Counted from the stretch's first letter, positions 34,091 to 43,440 are shown. The stretch is 64,000 nt of DNA from Clostridia bacterium (GCA_017620205.1 JAFZQX010000040.1:1-64000); one strand, 5' to 3'. Program-made: numbers and translations. Notes: a model not told the origin generated them from the sequence alone.

Positions 34091-34912
34091 ATGAGAGAAT
34101 TTGAAAATTATTTGATATGCTGCGATCTTGACGCAACATTTATAGGCGACAATTTAAAAATACCGGAAGCCAATCTTAAGGCATTGGAAAAATTCCGCGC
34201 AAAGGGAGGCAGATTTACCCTTGCGACAGGCAGAACAAATGTGGGAATGAAGCTTTATCTTGACGAGATAAAGCCCGATACCCCTGTTGTATGCCAAAAC
34301 GGCGGCGCAATATATGACAGCCGTACGGAAGAGTATATCTGGACTTATGAAGTTCCGAAAAGCAGCGCCGAAGTGCTCCGTTATATAGTTGAAAAGTACC
34401 CCAGTGTAGGTCTTGAGGTTATGACAACGCTGGATACTTACTGCCCGAAGCATAACGCTACAACGAGAAAGCACGCCTATGACGAGCACTTTGTCTTTAC
34501 CGAAAAGGACCTTGATGATATCCCGGAGCCTTGGCTTAAAGTTGTTTTTGCAGATGATCCCGAAATCATAGACAAAATTCAGGCGGAGCTTGAAGAATCG
34601 GAATATAAAAACAAGTTTACAATGTCGCGCTCAACGCCTGTTTATTATGAGATTTTTGCAAAGGGTACAAATAAGGCAAACGCCATAGAGGAGCTTTCAA
34701 AAATCACAAACACGCCGCTTGACAAAATAATAGTTTTGGGCGATAACGATAACGACGCGGAGATGCTGTCTCTTCCGTGCATAAGCTTTTGTCCGTCAAA
34801 TGCTTCGGAGAAAGCCGAGCGCAGCGCGGATATTATGCTGAAATCGGACAATAATAAGGGCGTTATTCCCGAAGCGTTGGAAATAGTATCAAACCGTAAT
34901 AAATACAATTAA
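34091..34912 (+). CDS. Cof-type HAD phosphatase (copy 1)
   Basis: 273-residue HAD-IIB hydrolase, probably acting on a sugar phosphate or nucleotide. Motif I reads CDLDATFIGDN, with alanine where the family normally has glycine (DLDGT). Motif II TLATGRTNVG, the C2 cap domain, and motifs III/IV in IIVLGDNDNDAEML are intact, so activity is plausible. Roughly half identical by eye to the next gene; a tandem duplicate. Confidence 0.88.
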   Translation: MREFENYLICCDLDATFIGDNLKIPEANLKALEKFRAKGGRFTLATGRTNVGMKLYLDEIKPDTPVVCQNGGAIYDSRTEEYIWTYEVPKSSAEVLRYIVEKYPSVGLEVMTTLDTYCPKHNATTRKHAYDEHFVFTEKDLDDIPEPWLKVVFADDPEIIDKIQAELEESEYKNKFTMSRSTPVYYEIFAKGTNKANAIEELSKITNTPLDKIIVLGDNDNDAEMLSLPCISFCPSNASEKAERSADIMLKSDNNKGVIPEALEIVSNRNKYN

Positions 34913-34936
34913 TTTTAAAGAAAACGGAGCGTACTT

Positions 34937-35755
34937 ATGGGTGCTTTTGAAAATATATTGATATGCTCTGATCTGGACGGCACTTTCATAGGAGACAACC
35001 TTAAAATTCCTAAAGCCAACATAAAAGCGGCTGAAGCTTTCCGAAAAGGCGGCGGCAAACTCACTTTTGCCACGGGCCGCACAGGCATCGGAATGAAGCC
35101 GTATGCCGATATTATGAAGCCCGATGTGCCCGCCATATGCCAAAACGGCGCAGCGTTATATGATTGCAAAAAAGACGGATATATATGGATTAGCGAACTT
35201 TCAAAAGACATCGCAAAGCTGCTGCAGAGCATGGCGGATAAATATAAAAGCACGGGTATAGAGGTTATGACAACGCTCGACGTTTACTGCCCGCGCCATA
35301 ATTATTTAACCCGCAGACATGCCGCGGACGAGGACTTTGTGTTTAAAGAAAACGCACTAAGTGATATTCCCGAGCCGTGGCTGAAAGCGGGCTTTGTGGA
35401 TGAGAAAGAAATAATAGACAAAATACAAACGGAAATTGAAGCTTCGGAATACGCCGCTGACTATACAATGGAACGCACAATGCCTATCTACTATGAGATT
35501 TTCGCAAAAAACGCAGATAAGGCAAACGCGGTTTTGGAGCTTTCGAAAATCACAAACACGCCGCTTTCCCAAATAATAGTTTTGGGCGATAACGATAATG
35601 ATATCCCGATGCTCTCGATGCCTTGTTTGAGTCTCTGCCCGCCGTCTTCATCGGAAAGAGCAAAGAAAAGCGCCGATATAGTGCTTAAAACGGATAACAA
35701 TGACGGCATTTTGCCGGAAGTTTTGGGGTGGATTTTAAAAAATGATAATATTTGA
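34937..35755 (+). CDS. Cof-type HAD phosphatase (copy 2)
   Basis: 272-residue paralogue of the preceding protein, with a standard motif I (CSDLDGTFIGDN), TFATGRTGIG and QIIVLGDNDNDIPML. The cap regions share VEVMTTLD-type and CPxHNxxTRxHAxDExFVF patterns. The 3' end overlaps the dipeptidase gene by 14 bp, indicating coupled expression. Confidence 0.9.
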   Translation: MGAFENILICSDLDGTFIGDNLKIPKANIKAAEAFRKGGGKLTFATGRTGIGMKPYADIMKPDVPAICQNGAALYDCKKDGYIWISELSKDIAKLLQSMADKYKSTGIEVMTTLDVYCPRHNYLTRRHAADEDFVFKENALSDIPEPWLKAGFVDEKEIIDKIQTEIEASEYAADYTMERTMPIYYEIFAKNADKANAVLELSKITNTPLSQIIVLGDNDNDIPMLSMPCLSLCPPSSSERAKKSADIVLKTDNNDGILPEVLGWILKNDNI

Positions 35756-36644
35756 TACGCATTGCGATACGCTTGATTTACTTAAAGATACAGATAATAT
35801 GTATACGTGCGATACGCACTATAATTTTAGCAAGGCGGCAAATTATGACACGCATATTCAGATAACCGATATTTGGGTTGACAACGCGGAGCACAAACCC
35901 ATATCTCGCGTTGACGGTCTTATAGACAGGTTTTATGAAGAAACAAAAAATGTTTCTGTAATAAAAACAGCCGCAGACCTTGAAAAAGCCAAAGGCGTTT
36001 GCGTAATGCTCGGCATAGAAGGCGGAGAGGGAATAGGCGGCAGTATAAAAAGACTCTATGATTTATTCTCCCGCGGAGTCCGTCTTGTAACGCTTACGTG
36101 GAACCATGAAAACGAAATATCCGGTACGGCATTCGAAAACGGCGGCGGACTAAAACCCTTCGGGCGCGAAGCCGTGCGCGAGATGGAAAACCTCGGTATA
36201 ATGGTTGACGTTTCGCACCTTTCAGATAAAGGCTTTTACGATGTTCTTGAAATGACAAAAAAGCCCTTTATAGCGTCGCACTCAAATTCAAGAAAGGTCT
36301 GCGATATATTCAGAAATCTTACGGACGATATGTTTTTGTCGCTCATAAAAAAAGGCGGCGTAACGGGCATAAATCTCTGTCCCGATTTTTTGGGAGAAAA
36401 CCCGGATATAGATACAATAGTCAAGCACATTGAGCACTTCATGTCGCTCGGCGGCGAGGATAACGTTGGTATCGGAGCGGATTTTGACGGCGTACCCGCA
36501 CTCCCCGACGGCATTCGCGGCACGGAAGACCTTTATAAAATATTTGACAGACTTTCGTCACTTAATTATTCTCAGGAGCTGTGCGAAAAAATAGCGTATA
36601 AGAATATGATGAGAGTATTTTCGGAAGTCCTGCCGGAAAAGTAA
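35742..36644 (+). CDS. Membrane-dipeptidase-type peptidase (family M19)
   Basis: 300-residue zinc dipeptidase of the renal dipeptidase family. IFDTHCDTLDLL carries the HXD metal pair, GIEGGEGIGGSIKRLYDLFSRGVRLVTLTWNHEN contains the bridging glutamate, VDVSHLSDKGFYDV and FIASHSNSRKV hold the later histidines, and IGADFDGVP completes the site. No signal peptide, so probably cytoplasmic. May cleave dipeptides, D-amino acid-containing peptides or small amides. Followed by a terminator. Confidence 0.92.
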   Translation: MIIFDTHCDTLDLLKDTDNMYTCDTHYNFSKAANYDTHIQITDIWVDNAEHKPISRVDGLIDRFYEETKNVSVIKTAADLEKAKGVCVMLGIEGGEGIGGSIKRLYDLFSRGVRLVTLTWNHENEISGTAFENGGGLKPFGREAVREMENLGIMVDVSHLSDKGFYDVLEMTKKPFIASHSNSRKVCDIFRNLTDDMFLSLIKKGGVTGINLCPDFLGENPDIDTIVKHIEHFMSLGGEDNVGIGADFDGVPALPDGIRGTEDLYKIFDRLSSLNYSQELCEKIAYKNMMRVFSEVLPEK

Positions 36645-36666
36645 TTGAATAAAAAGTATAAAATTT

Positions 36667-36692
36667 GGTTTCCCTTCGGGAAGCCTTTTTTA
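36667..36692 (+). terminator. Terminator after the dipeptidase gene
   Basis: GGTTTCCC-TTC-GGGAAGCC followed by a T7 run. Confidence 0.9.
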
Positions 36693-36706
36693 TTTTCACG
36701 CAAAAG

Positions 36707-36746
36707 CCTTCCCCTAAAAAGGGGAAGGTGGGGCGCTGTGCGCCCC
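36707..36746. repeat. REP-like double hairpin
   Basis: CCTTCCCC-TAAAAA-GGGGAAGG directly followed by GGGGCGC-TGT-GCGCCCC. This G-rich double palindrome resembles REP/MITE ends common in Clostridia. Confidence 0.6.
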
Positions 36747-36849
36747 GGATGAGGTGTAAATATACAAAAAAAGCACCTTATTTTACGGCAAGGCAAAAAA
36801 TCACATAAATTGTAACACAAGTTTATTTGAAGCTCTTTGCTTTTTGATA

Positions 36850-36878
36850 TTGACTGGAACGCTGAAAATTGTTATAAT
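36850..36878 (+). promoter_or_regulatory. Promoter of the cobalamin-riboswitch gene
   Basis: TTGACT (36850-36855), 17-bp spacer, TATAAT (36873-36878), just before the riboswitch. Confidence 0.85.
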
Positions 36879-36899
36879 ATTAAAGAAAAATGAATATAC

Positions 36900-37100
36900 G
36901 CAACAGAGTGCCTTATACGCTGTAACGAGCTCTGCTCAGGCGCATGGGGTGAAAAGGGAAAGAGGTGCGAATCCTCTGCGATAACGGTCGCTGTATGTGT
37001 TTCTATGTTTTACGCCGTCGGTGAAAGCCGGTCATTGGGAAACTGAGAAGGCATGGTGTAAAACGGTTAAAGGCACGAGCCAAAAGACCTGCTCTGATGC
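36900..37100 (+). promoter_or_regulatory. Cobalamin riboswitch
   Basis: Contains the class hallmarks in order: GGGGTGAAAAGGGAA, GGTGCGAATCCTCTGCG, AACGGTCGCTGT, GTGAAAGCCGGTCA, GGGAAACTGAGAAGG, and the B12 box AGCCAAAAGACCTGCTC, followed by a closing region. Placed between a strong promoter and an intrinsic terminator, it should switch the next gene off when the cobalamin coenzyme is plentiful. Confidence 0.93.
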
Positions 37101-37208
37101 CGATCCGTACTTGTATTATACATAGGATAGGCAGTTTAAAATGAAGTATACTTTGGGGTATGCTTATTTGTGTTGCATTTAAATTGCGTATTTTGCAGAA
37201 ACACTCCG

Positions 37209-37240
37209 CTGCATTGATTTTTAAATCAGTGCAGTTTTTT
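37209..37240 (+). terminator. Riboswitch-controlled intrinsic terminator
   Basis: CTGCATTGATTT / AAATCAGTGCAG, 12 bp with one G-T pair, followed by TTTTTT, 28 nt before the start codon. Expression platform of the cobalamin riboswitch. Confidence 0.88.
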
Positions 37241-37267
37241 CTTGCACGCAGAAAGGAAGTAATACAA

Positions 37268-40200
37268 ATGAACACAACAAAGAAACTGCTATCACTGCTC
37301 CTTGCTCTGGCTATGGTATTAGGCCTGTGCAGTATAAATGTTTTTGCGGAACCCGCAGAAGTTACAACCGCAGACATATATATTGTTGCACAGCTCAGTG
37401 GCGGTTTTCTGGCGCCTCCTCAGGTGGTAGAGGTATCAAGTGATTTATCCGAAAAATACGGCTTTGAGGACGAAGTAGACGGCGTTTCCGTACTTGACGC
37501 GCTTATAAAAGAGCACGAGCTTGTCTTCGGATCGGACTTTACAAAAGACACCGCAAGCGATTATCTTGAAGTTTCAAACGGCAGCGCAACAAAAGAATTC
37601 GGCATATCGTCAAGCACATACTTCGGCGGTTTTCTTGTAAACGAAGGCTATCCCAATGACGGTACCGCAAGCCCTTACGGCACCGGCTACAACGGCACTA
37701 CATATACAACGCATAAACTCGTATCGGGCGATAAAGTTGATTTTTTCTTTTATGAAGACACGTACTGGGGCGACACCTATACATGGATAGACGGAGACCT
37801 TTCCACTCTGCCGGGAGATGATTTGGAAGTAACCGTTACCGGAACTATGGTAATGGCAGGATATATGTATAAAACACCGGAAGAATTTAAAGAATCCGGC
37901 GAAGAAATAGAAGACGCATCATTTGCATGGGTAAGTGAAGACGGCGCTATAACCGGAATTGAAGGCGTTTATACGGACGAGGACGGAGAAGCTTCTATCC
38001 CGATACCCGATGATATGGAGCCCGGCATATATTATCTTACTGTACTGCCCGAGTCAGAAGAATATATGTTCTTATGTATAATGAACCCCACGCCGGTTAA
38101 TATAGGAAACATTAAAACAACGTATGTAAGCATAAGCCAAAATGCAGATTTTGTAGAAACAAAAGACGGACAAACCTTTAACCGGCTGCCCGTAACGATA
38201 TCGGGCAAGTATGTATATACAATAGACGATGTGCTTTCTGCAGCTCACAAAGAATATGCGGATGAGGATCACGGCTATGAATCGGGCGAAAGCTTTTACG
38301 GTCTTTCAATACTCAAACTATGGGGCGATACTAGCGGCGCTTTCGGATATTATCAGAATGACAATTCTTCATGGTCTCTTGACGATGAAGTGACGGAAGG
38401 CGACTTTATATCGGCATTTATATATAAAGATCAGGACGGCTGGAGTGATACTTATACAAAGTTTGAAGAAATCTCAGTTTCAACAAACGTGGGTGATGAA
38501 ACAGAATTTACCCTTTTAAAATATGATTGGGTCACAAATTCGTTTATCCCCTGTGAAGGCGTTGCCATTGGCGTTTCAAAGCTTGCTGACACTTCTGCCG
38601 TAACCGATGCAGACGGCAAAGCGACACTCACATTTCCCGCAGTGGGCACATACACGGTTGTTGCCAAGAGCGCGGACGCGCCCGTTATTGTTCCCTCATC
38701 CTGTACCGTAACGGTAGTGTCGGTTGCGGTTACGGATATAGATATTGATAACACTTTAACCGTTTATGAAAACAAAAGCAAACAGGTAGGCTATGGAATA
38801 GCACCTACAAACGCTACTGACAAGAGCGTTTCATGGGAATCGTCCGACAACGGTGTGGCAACTGTTTCGGAAGACGGCTTAGTCACAGGCGTTAAGGCGG
38901 GCACGGCGACAATAACTGCCAAAACAAACGACGGCGGCTTTTCTGACAGCTGTGAAGTGACGGTAAAAGCAATTCCGTCAGCGCTTGACATCATGCATGG
39001 CATTGCCGCGAAATACGCGGAAAATGGCATAGCAAACGACATTAACGCGCCGTGGTTTGCGGCGGATCTGGCGGCATACAAAAAGGCATTTCCCGATACG
39101 GAAAACGTTTTATCGGACGAGCAGGTACAGGAATATCTCGACAAACTCATACCTGCATCTGCAGAAGCAACAAAAGCGGGCGATCTCGCAAAATGCATTA
39201 TAGCGCTTCGTGCACTCGGCTTTGACCCCGAAAATATAATTACATCGGATTTCAGTTCCGTAAACATAGTAGAAAAGCTTCATAAACTTATTGAAGACGA
39301 AAACGCGGCGGTTAAAAGTATATACACTCTTCCATATGTTATTATCGCCATGAATGAAGATGAAACTTATCTTTCAGCCGATGATACTGCCAAACTTATT
39401 TCTTATGCCATAGATCAGAAAAATGCTTGGCAGGATAACTCATGGGGCGTTGATACGGCAGCTGCCATGCTCCTCGCTTTATCACCGCTTTACGATACAA
39501 ACGAAGAGGTAAAAGCTGCTGCGGACGAAACAATAGAAATGATGAAGAATGCGCAATATGATGACGGCTCTTTCGGAAACGCGTCTTCAACGGGACTGGC
39601 GGTTGCGGCACTTTCTGCATACGGCATTAACTGCTCGGAACTTAAAAAAGAAGACATGAGCGCTTTGGAAGGCCTTGCAATAAATGCAACGGATACTCTT
39701 GACGGTTTCAACCCCGCATCTAACAGCTTCGGTACGGAGCAGGGCTTCCGAGGCCTTGTGGCAAATCAGCTTTCAGGTTCAAGCATTTATGATTTCTCGG
39801 ATAATCCAAAAAACACGGCACAGGCTACATGGGGAGAAAACTGCCCCGTCACATTTGTTGTTACTCCCGATACCGCCGAAATAACTGTTGAATGTCAGGA
39901 TGCCGTATCGGATGGCAAATACGATCTGCCCGCCGGAACGTATAACTACACCGTGTCCCAAAGCGGTTTCAAAACGGCCGGGGGCACGTTCGCGGTAACA
40001 GATGCAGATGCTGAAAACCACACTCCGAAAACAATAAACGTATCTCTCGAAATCGACTCTTCGTCATCGGACAGCGGCGTTCTCATAAGCGTTACGGATG
40101 TTTTGGAAAGCGGCAACCCGGTTGTGTCGGTTTCGGCTGACAACAGGGAAAGCACCACGCAGGACGCGCTCCTTTTCCTTGCGTTTTATGGTGAAACGGG

Positions 40201-40369
40201 ACGCGTAATTGATATAAAATGCGCAGATATCAGTTTGGCTCCGAATGAAATAAAGAGCGACATTTCATTTATGGTGCCGGACGGTGCACTTTCATACAGA
40301 GTATTTTTATGGAACAAGGTAATGCACCCTCTTTGCGGTACGGCAAGCGGCAAGCCTAGTGACAATTAA
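37268..40369 (+). CDS. Secreted transcobalamin-like protein: two DUF4430-like domains, BIG2 and an alpha/alpha-toroid region
   Basis: 1033 residues. The ATG at 37268 has AAAGGAAG upstream and gives a clean signal peptide (KLLSLLLALAMVLGLCSINVFA). Residues ~35-185 resemble the transcobalamin/intrinsic-factor beta domain (DUF4430): VSVLDALIKEH, SSTYFGGFLVNEG, SGDKVDFFFYED. A second copy lies at ~283-415 (YVYTIDDVLSAAHKE, GAFGYYQND). A BIG2 Ig-like domain follows at ~481-567 (WESSDNGVATVSEDGLVTGVKAGTATIT). At ~569-854 helical pairs such as NSWGVDTAAAMLLALSPLYD and YDDGSFGNASSTGLAVAALSAYGI resemble prenyltransferase/intrinsic-factor toroids. The C-terminus is beta-rich with no LPXTG. With the B12 riboswitch, an extracellular corrinoid-binding role is inferred, not shown. 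Confidence 0.8.
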   Translation: MNTTKKLLSLLLALAMVLGLCSINVFAEPAEVTTADIYIVAQLSGGFLAPPQVVEVSSDLSEKYGFEDEVDGVSVLDALIKEHELVFGSDFTKDTASDYLEVSNGSATKEFGISSSTYFGGFLVNEGYPNDGTASPYGTGYNGTTYTTHKLVSGDKVDFFFYEDTYWGDTYTWIDGDLSTLPGDDLEVTVTGTMVMAGYMYKTPEEFKESGEEIEDASFAWVSEDGAITGIEGVYTDEDGEASIPIPDDMEPGIYYLTVLPESEEYMFLCIMNPTPVNIGNIKTTYVSISQNADFVETKDGQTFNRLPVTISGKYVYTIDDVLSAAHKEYADEDHGYESGESFYGLSILKLWGDTSGAFGYYQNDNSSWSLDDEVTEGDFISAFIYKDQDGWSDTYTKFEEISVSTNVGDETEFTLLKYDWVTNSFIPCEGVAIGVSKLADTSAVTDADGKATLTFPAVGTYTVVAKSADAPVIVPSSCTVTVVSVAVTDIDIDNTLTVYENKSKQVGYGIAPTNATDKSVSWESSDNGVATVSEDGLVTGVKAGTATITAKTNDGGFSDSCEVTVKAIPSALDIMHGIAAKYAENGIANDINAPWFAADLAAYKKAFPDTENVLSDEQVQEYLDKLIPASAEATKAGDLAKCIIALRALGFDPENIITSDFSSVNIVEKLHKLIEDENAAVKSIYTLPYVIIAMNEDETYLSADDTAKLISYAIDQKNAWQDNSWGVDTAAAMLLALSPLYDTNEEVKAAADETIEMMKNAQYDDGSFGNASSTGLAVAALSAYGINCSELKKEDMSALEGLAINATDTLDGFNPASNSFGTEQGFRGLVANQLSGSSIYDFSDNPKNTAQATWGENCPVTFVVTPDTAEITVECQDAVSDGKYDLPAGTYNYTVSQSGFKTAGGTFAVTDADAENHTPKTINVSLEIDSSSSDSGVLISVTDVLESGNPVVSVSADNRESTTQDALLFLAFYGETGRVIDIKCADISLAPNEIKSDISFMVPDGALSYRVFLWNKVMHPLCGTASGKPSDN

Positions 40370-40374
40370 ATATC

Positions 40375-40403
40375 TTGACAAAACAGCAGAAAAATAATAT
40401 AAT
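40375..40403 (+). promoter_or_regulatory. Promoter of the reverse rubrerythrin gene
   Basis: TTGACA (40375-40380), 17-bp spacer, TATAAT (40398-40403), 34 bp before the start codon. Confidence 0.88.
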
Positions 40404-40436
40404 TATTTTACATAATAATATTTTGGAGGTTAAAAA

Positions 40437-40979
40437 ATGAAAAAGTTTGTATGTCAGATTTGCGGTTACGTTCACGAAGGCGATTCGGCTCCCGAAAAAT
40501 GCCCCGTTTGCAGTGCACCCGCTGAAAAATTCACAGAACAGAGTGGTGAGCTTACATGGGCTGCTGAGCACGTTTTAGGCGTAGCCAAAGGCGTTGACCC
40601 CGCTATAATAGAAGGCCTTAAACAGAACTTCACGGGCGAATGCACGGAAGTCGGTATGTACCTTGCCATGGCAAGAGTTGCATACAGAGAAGGCTATCCC
40701 GAAGTTGGCTCATATTATGAAAAAGCCGCTTTTGAAGAGGCTGAACACGCTGCAAAATTTGCAGAGCTTTTAGGTGAAGTTGTAACAGACAGTACAAAGA
40801 AAAACTTAGAGCTCCGCGTTGAAGCCGAAAACGGCGCAACGGCAGGCAAAACAGAGCTTGCAAAACTCGCAAAGGCTCAGAATCTTGACGCTATCCATGA
40901 CACTGTTCATGAAATGGCAAGAGACGAAGCAAGACACGGAAAAGCATTTGCAGGCCTTTTGAAGAGATATTTCGGTTAA
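40437..40979 (+). CDS. Reverse rubrerythrin (NADH-dependent peroxidase)
   Basis: 180-residue oxidative-stress protein. An N-terminal rubredoxin-like knuckle pair ([25 protein letters not shown]) precedes a ferritin-like diiron four-helix bundle with [41 protein letters not shown] and [17 protein letters not shown]. The order rubredoxin-then-ferritin is the reverse of classical rubrerythrin and matches the clostridial revRbr type that reduces peroxide and oxygen. Strongly supports an anaerobic lifestyle. GGAGG lies upstream, and the gene has its own promoter. Confidence 0.93.
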   Translation: MKKFVCQICGYVHEGDSAPEKCPVCSAPAEKFTEQSGELTWAAEHVLGVAKGVDPAIIEGLKQNFTGECTEVGMYLAMARVAYREGYPEVGSYYEKAAFEEAEHAAKFAELLGEVVTDSTKKNLELRVEAENGATAGKTELAKLAKAQNLDAIHDTVHEMARDEARHGKAFAGLLKRYFG

Positions 40980-41030
40980 TCGTAAATACAAATAATTACG
41001 ATTAGATACACTTCAAAAACCGCATAAAAT

Positions 41031-41166
41031 AAGAACCCCACCCGCCTGTGAAATCCAAGATTTCAAGCGGGTTCCCGGGAACCTTGATATGCAGGCATAT
41101 TAAGGCTTTTCAAGCTTAGTACACAAAACACGGTTATCTGTTTTATGATAGCCGTGTTTTGATTTT
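41031..41166 (+). terminator. Two hairpins after reverse rubrerythrin
   Basis: ACCCGC..GAAATC / GATTTC..GCGGGT (about 41039-41074), and CAAAACACGGTTATC / GATAGCCGTGTTTTG (41124-41161) followed by ATTTTT. The second is the better intrinsic terminator. The rest of the 337-bp gap shows nothing else. Confidence 0.7.
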
Positions 41167-41316
41167 TGGCGGACTGATGAAATTTCCCGACTGTTTTGGT
41201 AAGGCTTCGCAGCTTCAAGTGTTATTATTATAATATCAAAAGCAATCTGCTTGATTTTTAAATTTAATAATGATATAATTAATAATATACTAATTTCAGA
41301 ATGGAGATACATACAA

Positions 41317-42606
41317 ATGGATATTAAACTTATGCACCCGGCTGATCAGCTGGTAACCATTATGGACAGAATCTACCATTACGGAATGACAACAACGTCC
41401 GGAGGCAATCTGTCTATTAAAGACGATAACGGAGATATTTGGATAACTCCGGGCGGAATTGATAAAGGAACTTTATCGCGTGACGATATAATACTTATAA
41501 AGGCAGACGGCACGGTTATAGGACCGCATAAGCCGTCGAGCGAGCTGCCGTTTCACCTCGATGTTTATAAGCGCAGACCCGATGTCCGCGCCGTTTTGCA
41601 CGCGCACCCGCCGGCACTTATTGCGTTTTCCGCCGTCAGAAAACTGCCCGATATTTCTCTTATTCCAAACGCAAATATAATTTGCGGCAAGGTTGAATAT
41701 GCTCCGTATGACGTGCCGGGAAGCAAACAGCTCGGCGAAAAAATTGCAGACGTGTTTGATAAGGGAATAAACACCGTAATGCTTGAAAACCACGGTGTTG
41801 TTTTGGCACAGAAAGATTTGTTTGCGGCTTTTATGGCATTTGAAACGCTTGAATACTGCGCGCGGCTGCAGATTAACGCTTTAAAAATAGGAACGCCGCA
41901 CGGCATATCTGAAAAGCACATGGAAATTGCCAAAAAGAAAAACAATGTTGAACTCGAAGAATATACAGCAGAAAGCTATTCAAGCGTTGAAAGAGAAGCA
42001 AGAAGTAAGATATGTGAACTGATTCACCGCGCTTATGACCAACAGCTCTTTACCGCAACGCAGGGCACGTTTTCAGAAAGGATTGACGGCAATAATTTTA
42101 TAATAACGCCTTACGGTGTTGACAGAAAGTATATAGAACCAAAAGACTTGGTAAGAATTGAAGACGGCAAAAAGGAAGCGGGTACAAACCCGAGCCGTTC
42201 TGTGCTCTTACATAAGCATATATATGAAACGCATCCCGAAATAAATGCTATAATAGTGGCGCACCCGCCGAATATCATGGCTTTTGCGGTAACGGATGAA
42301 GAGTTTGACTCAAAGATAATACCGGAGAGCTATATCGTTTTGCGTGATGTTAAAAAGCTGCCGTTTGGTTCAAACTTTATGCAGCCGAAGCTGACGGCGG
42401 CGGAGCTTACGGCAAAAACTCCCGTTGTGCTTATAGAAAACGACTGCATAATTGCGCTCGGAGACTCGCTTATAAACGCTTTCGATAAGCTGGAAGTTCT
42501 TGAATACAGCGCAAAGGCTATAATCGAAACAAAAGACCTCGGCGATATCGTTATGATAAACGACAAAGAAATTAAAGAACTGCACGAAGCTTTTAATTTG
42601 GATTGA
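41317..42606 (+). CDS. Tandem class II aldolase/adducin-domain protein
   Basis: 429 residues built from two class II aldolase-like domains in one chain. Domain 1 (~1-215) is complete: TSGGNLSIKDDNGD, AVLHAHPPALIAFS (metal histidines) and VMLENHGVVLAQ (third histidine). Domain 2 (~220-429) keeps the fold (ATQGTFSERIDGNNFIITPYG) but reads IIVAHPPNIMAF and VLIENDCIIAL, losing one histidine of the pair and the HG of ENHG, so it probably does not bind metal. The expected reaction is aldol cleavage of a sugar phosphate or a related step. The ATG at 41317 has GGAGA upstream. First gene of the carbohydrate locus. Confidence 0.85.
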   Translation: MDIKLMHPADQLVTIMDRIYHYGMTTTSGGNLSIKDDNGDIWITPGGIDKGTLSRDDIILIKADGTVIGPHKPSSELPFHLDVYKRRPDVRAVLHAHPPALIAFSAVRKLPDISLIPNANIICGKVEYAPYDVPGSKQLGEKIADVFDKGINTVMLENHGVVLAQKDLFAAFMAFETLEYCARLQINALKIGTPHGISEKHMEIAKKKNNVELEEYTAESYSSVEREARSKICELIHRAYDQQLFTATQGTFSERIDGNNFIITPYGVDRKYIEPKDLVRIEDGKKEAGTNPSRSVLLHKHIYETHPEINAIIVAHPPNIMAFAVTDEEFDSKIIPESYIVLRDVKKLPFGSNFMQPKLTAAELTAKTPVVLIENDCIIALGDSLINAFDKLEVLEYSAKAIIETKDLGDIVMINDKEIKELHEAFNLD

Positions 42607-42615
42607 GGTACTTTT

Positions 42616-43434
42616 ATGATTCATAATATTGTTAATTTATTAGAAAAGCCGACAGAATTTGATTTTATGCCGACTCTTAAAACATACGTTTTGGATACTG
42701 TCGAGCGTGACACATTAAGACCTGCCGTAATCGTTTTCCCTGGTGGCGGTTATGAAGGCTGTTCTTACAGAGAAGGCGAGAGGGTTGCGCTCGCATACAA
42801 TTCCGCCGGTTTTCATTCTTTCGTAGTATATTACAGATGCGCGCCGCACAGGCATCCTGCGCCCCTGTATGACGCTGCCGCTGCCGTAAAATATGTGCGT
42901 AACCATGCAAAAGAATGGAAGATTGACCCAAATATGATAGTTGTTGCGGGCTTCAGCGCGGGCGGACGTTTGGCGGCTTCTATATCAACGCTTTGGAATA
43001 GTGAAAAGTTTTTTTCACATGAAGAAATAACGTCAGAAATATATAAGCCGAATGCGTCTATATTGTCTTATCCCGTTATAACATCAGGAGAAAAGGCACA
43101 TAGAGGCTCTTTCGATAACCTTTTGGGTAAAGACGCACCGCAGGACTTGGTTGAATTTATGTCGCTTGAAAACAGAGTTTCGGAAAACACGCCGCCTGCT
43201 TTTTTGTGGCATACGTTTGATGACAAGGGCGTGCCGTGCGAAAATTCTTTGTATTATGCAGAAGCGCTTTCAAAATTTGGAGTTCCGTGCGAGCTGCACA
43301 TTTATCCGGTAGGGGGGCACGGACAGTCAAGAACGACAAGAGAAACTATTTGGTGTGTTTCAAATTTCCGCAGAAAATATAATTGGCTTAATGAGTCCTG
43401 TGAATGGCTTGTAGATCTTTTTGAATTAGCTTGA
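42616..43434 (+). CDS. Alpha/beta hydrolase, probable carbohydrate esterase
   Basis: 272 residues of the BD-FAE/acetyl-xylan-esterase-like type. Oxyanion loop VIVFPGGGYEGCSYREGE, nucleophile serine in VVAGFSAGGRLAA (~117), and a late acid/base region around FLWHTFDDKGVP and YPVGGHGQS. No signal peptide, so it would deacylate imported oligosaccharides in the cytoplasm. Nine bp after the aldolase gene and convergent with the AraC regulator. Confidence 0.85.
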   Translation: MIHNIVNLLEKPTEFDFMPTLKTYVLDTVERDTLRPAVIVFPGGGYEGCSYREGERVALAYNSAGFHSFVVYYRCAPHRHPAPLYDAAAAVKYVRNHAKEWKIDPNMIVVAGFSAGGRLAASISTLWNSEKFFSHEEITSEIYKPNASILSYPVITSGEKAHRGSFDNLLGKDAPQDLVEFMSLENRVSENTPPAFLWHTFDDKGVPCENSLYYAEALSKFGVPCELHIYPVGGHGQSRTTRETIWCVSNFRRKYNWLNESCEWLVDLFELA

Positions 43435-43440
43435 TTATAA

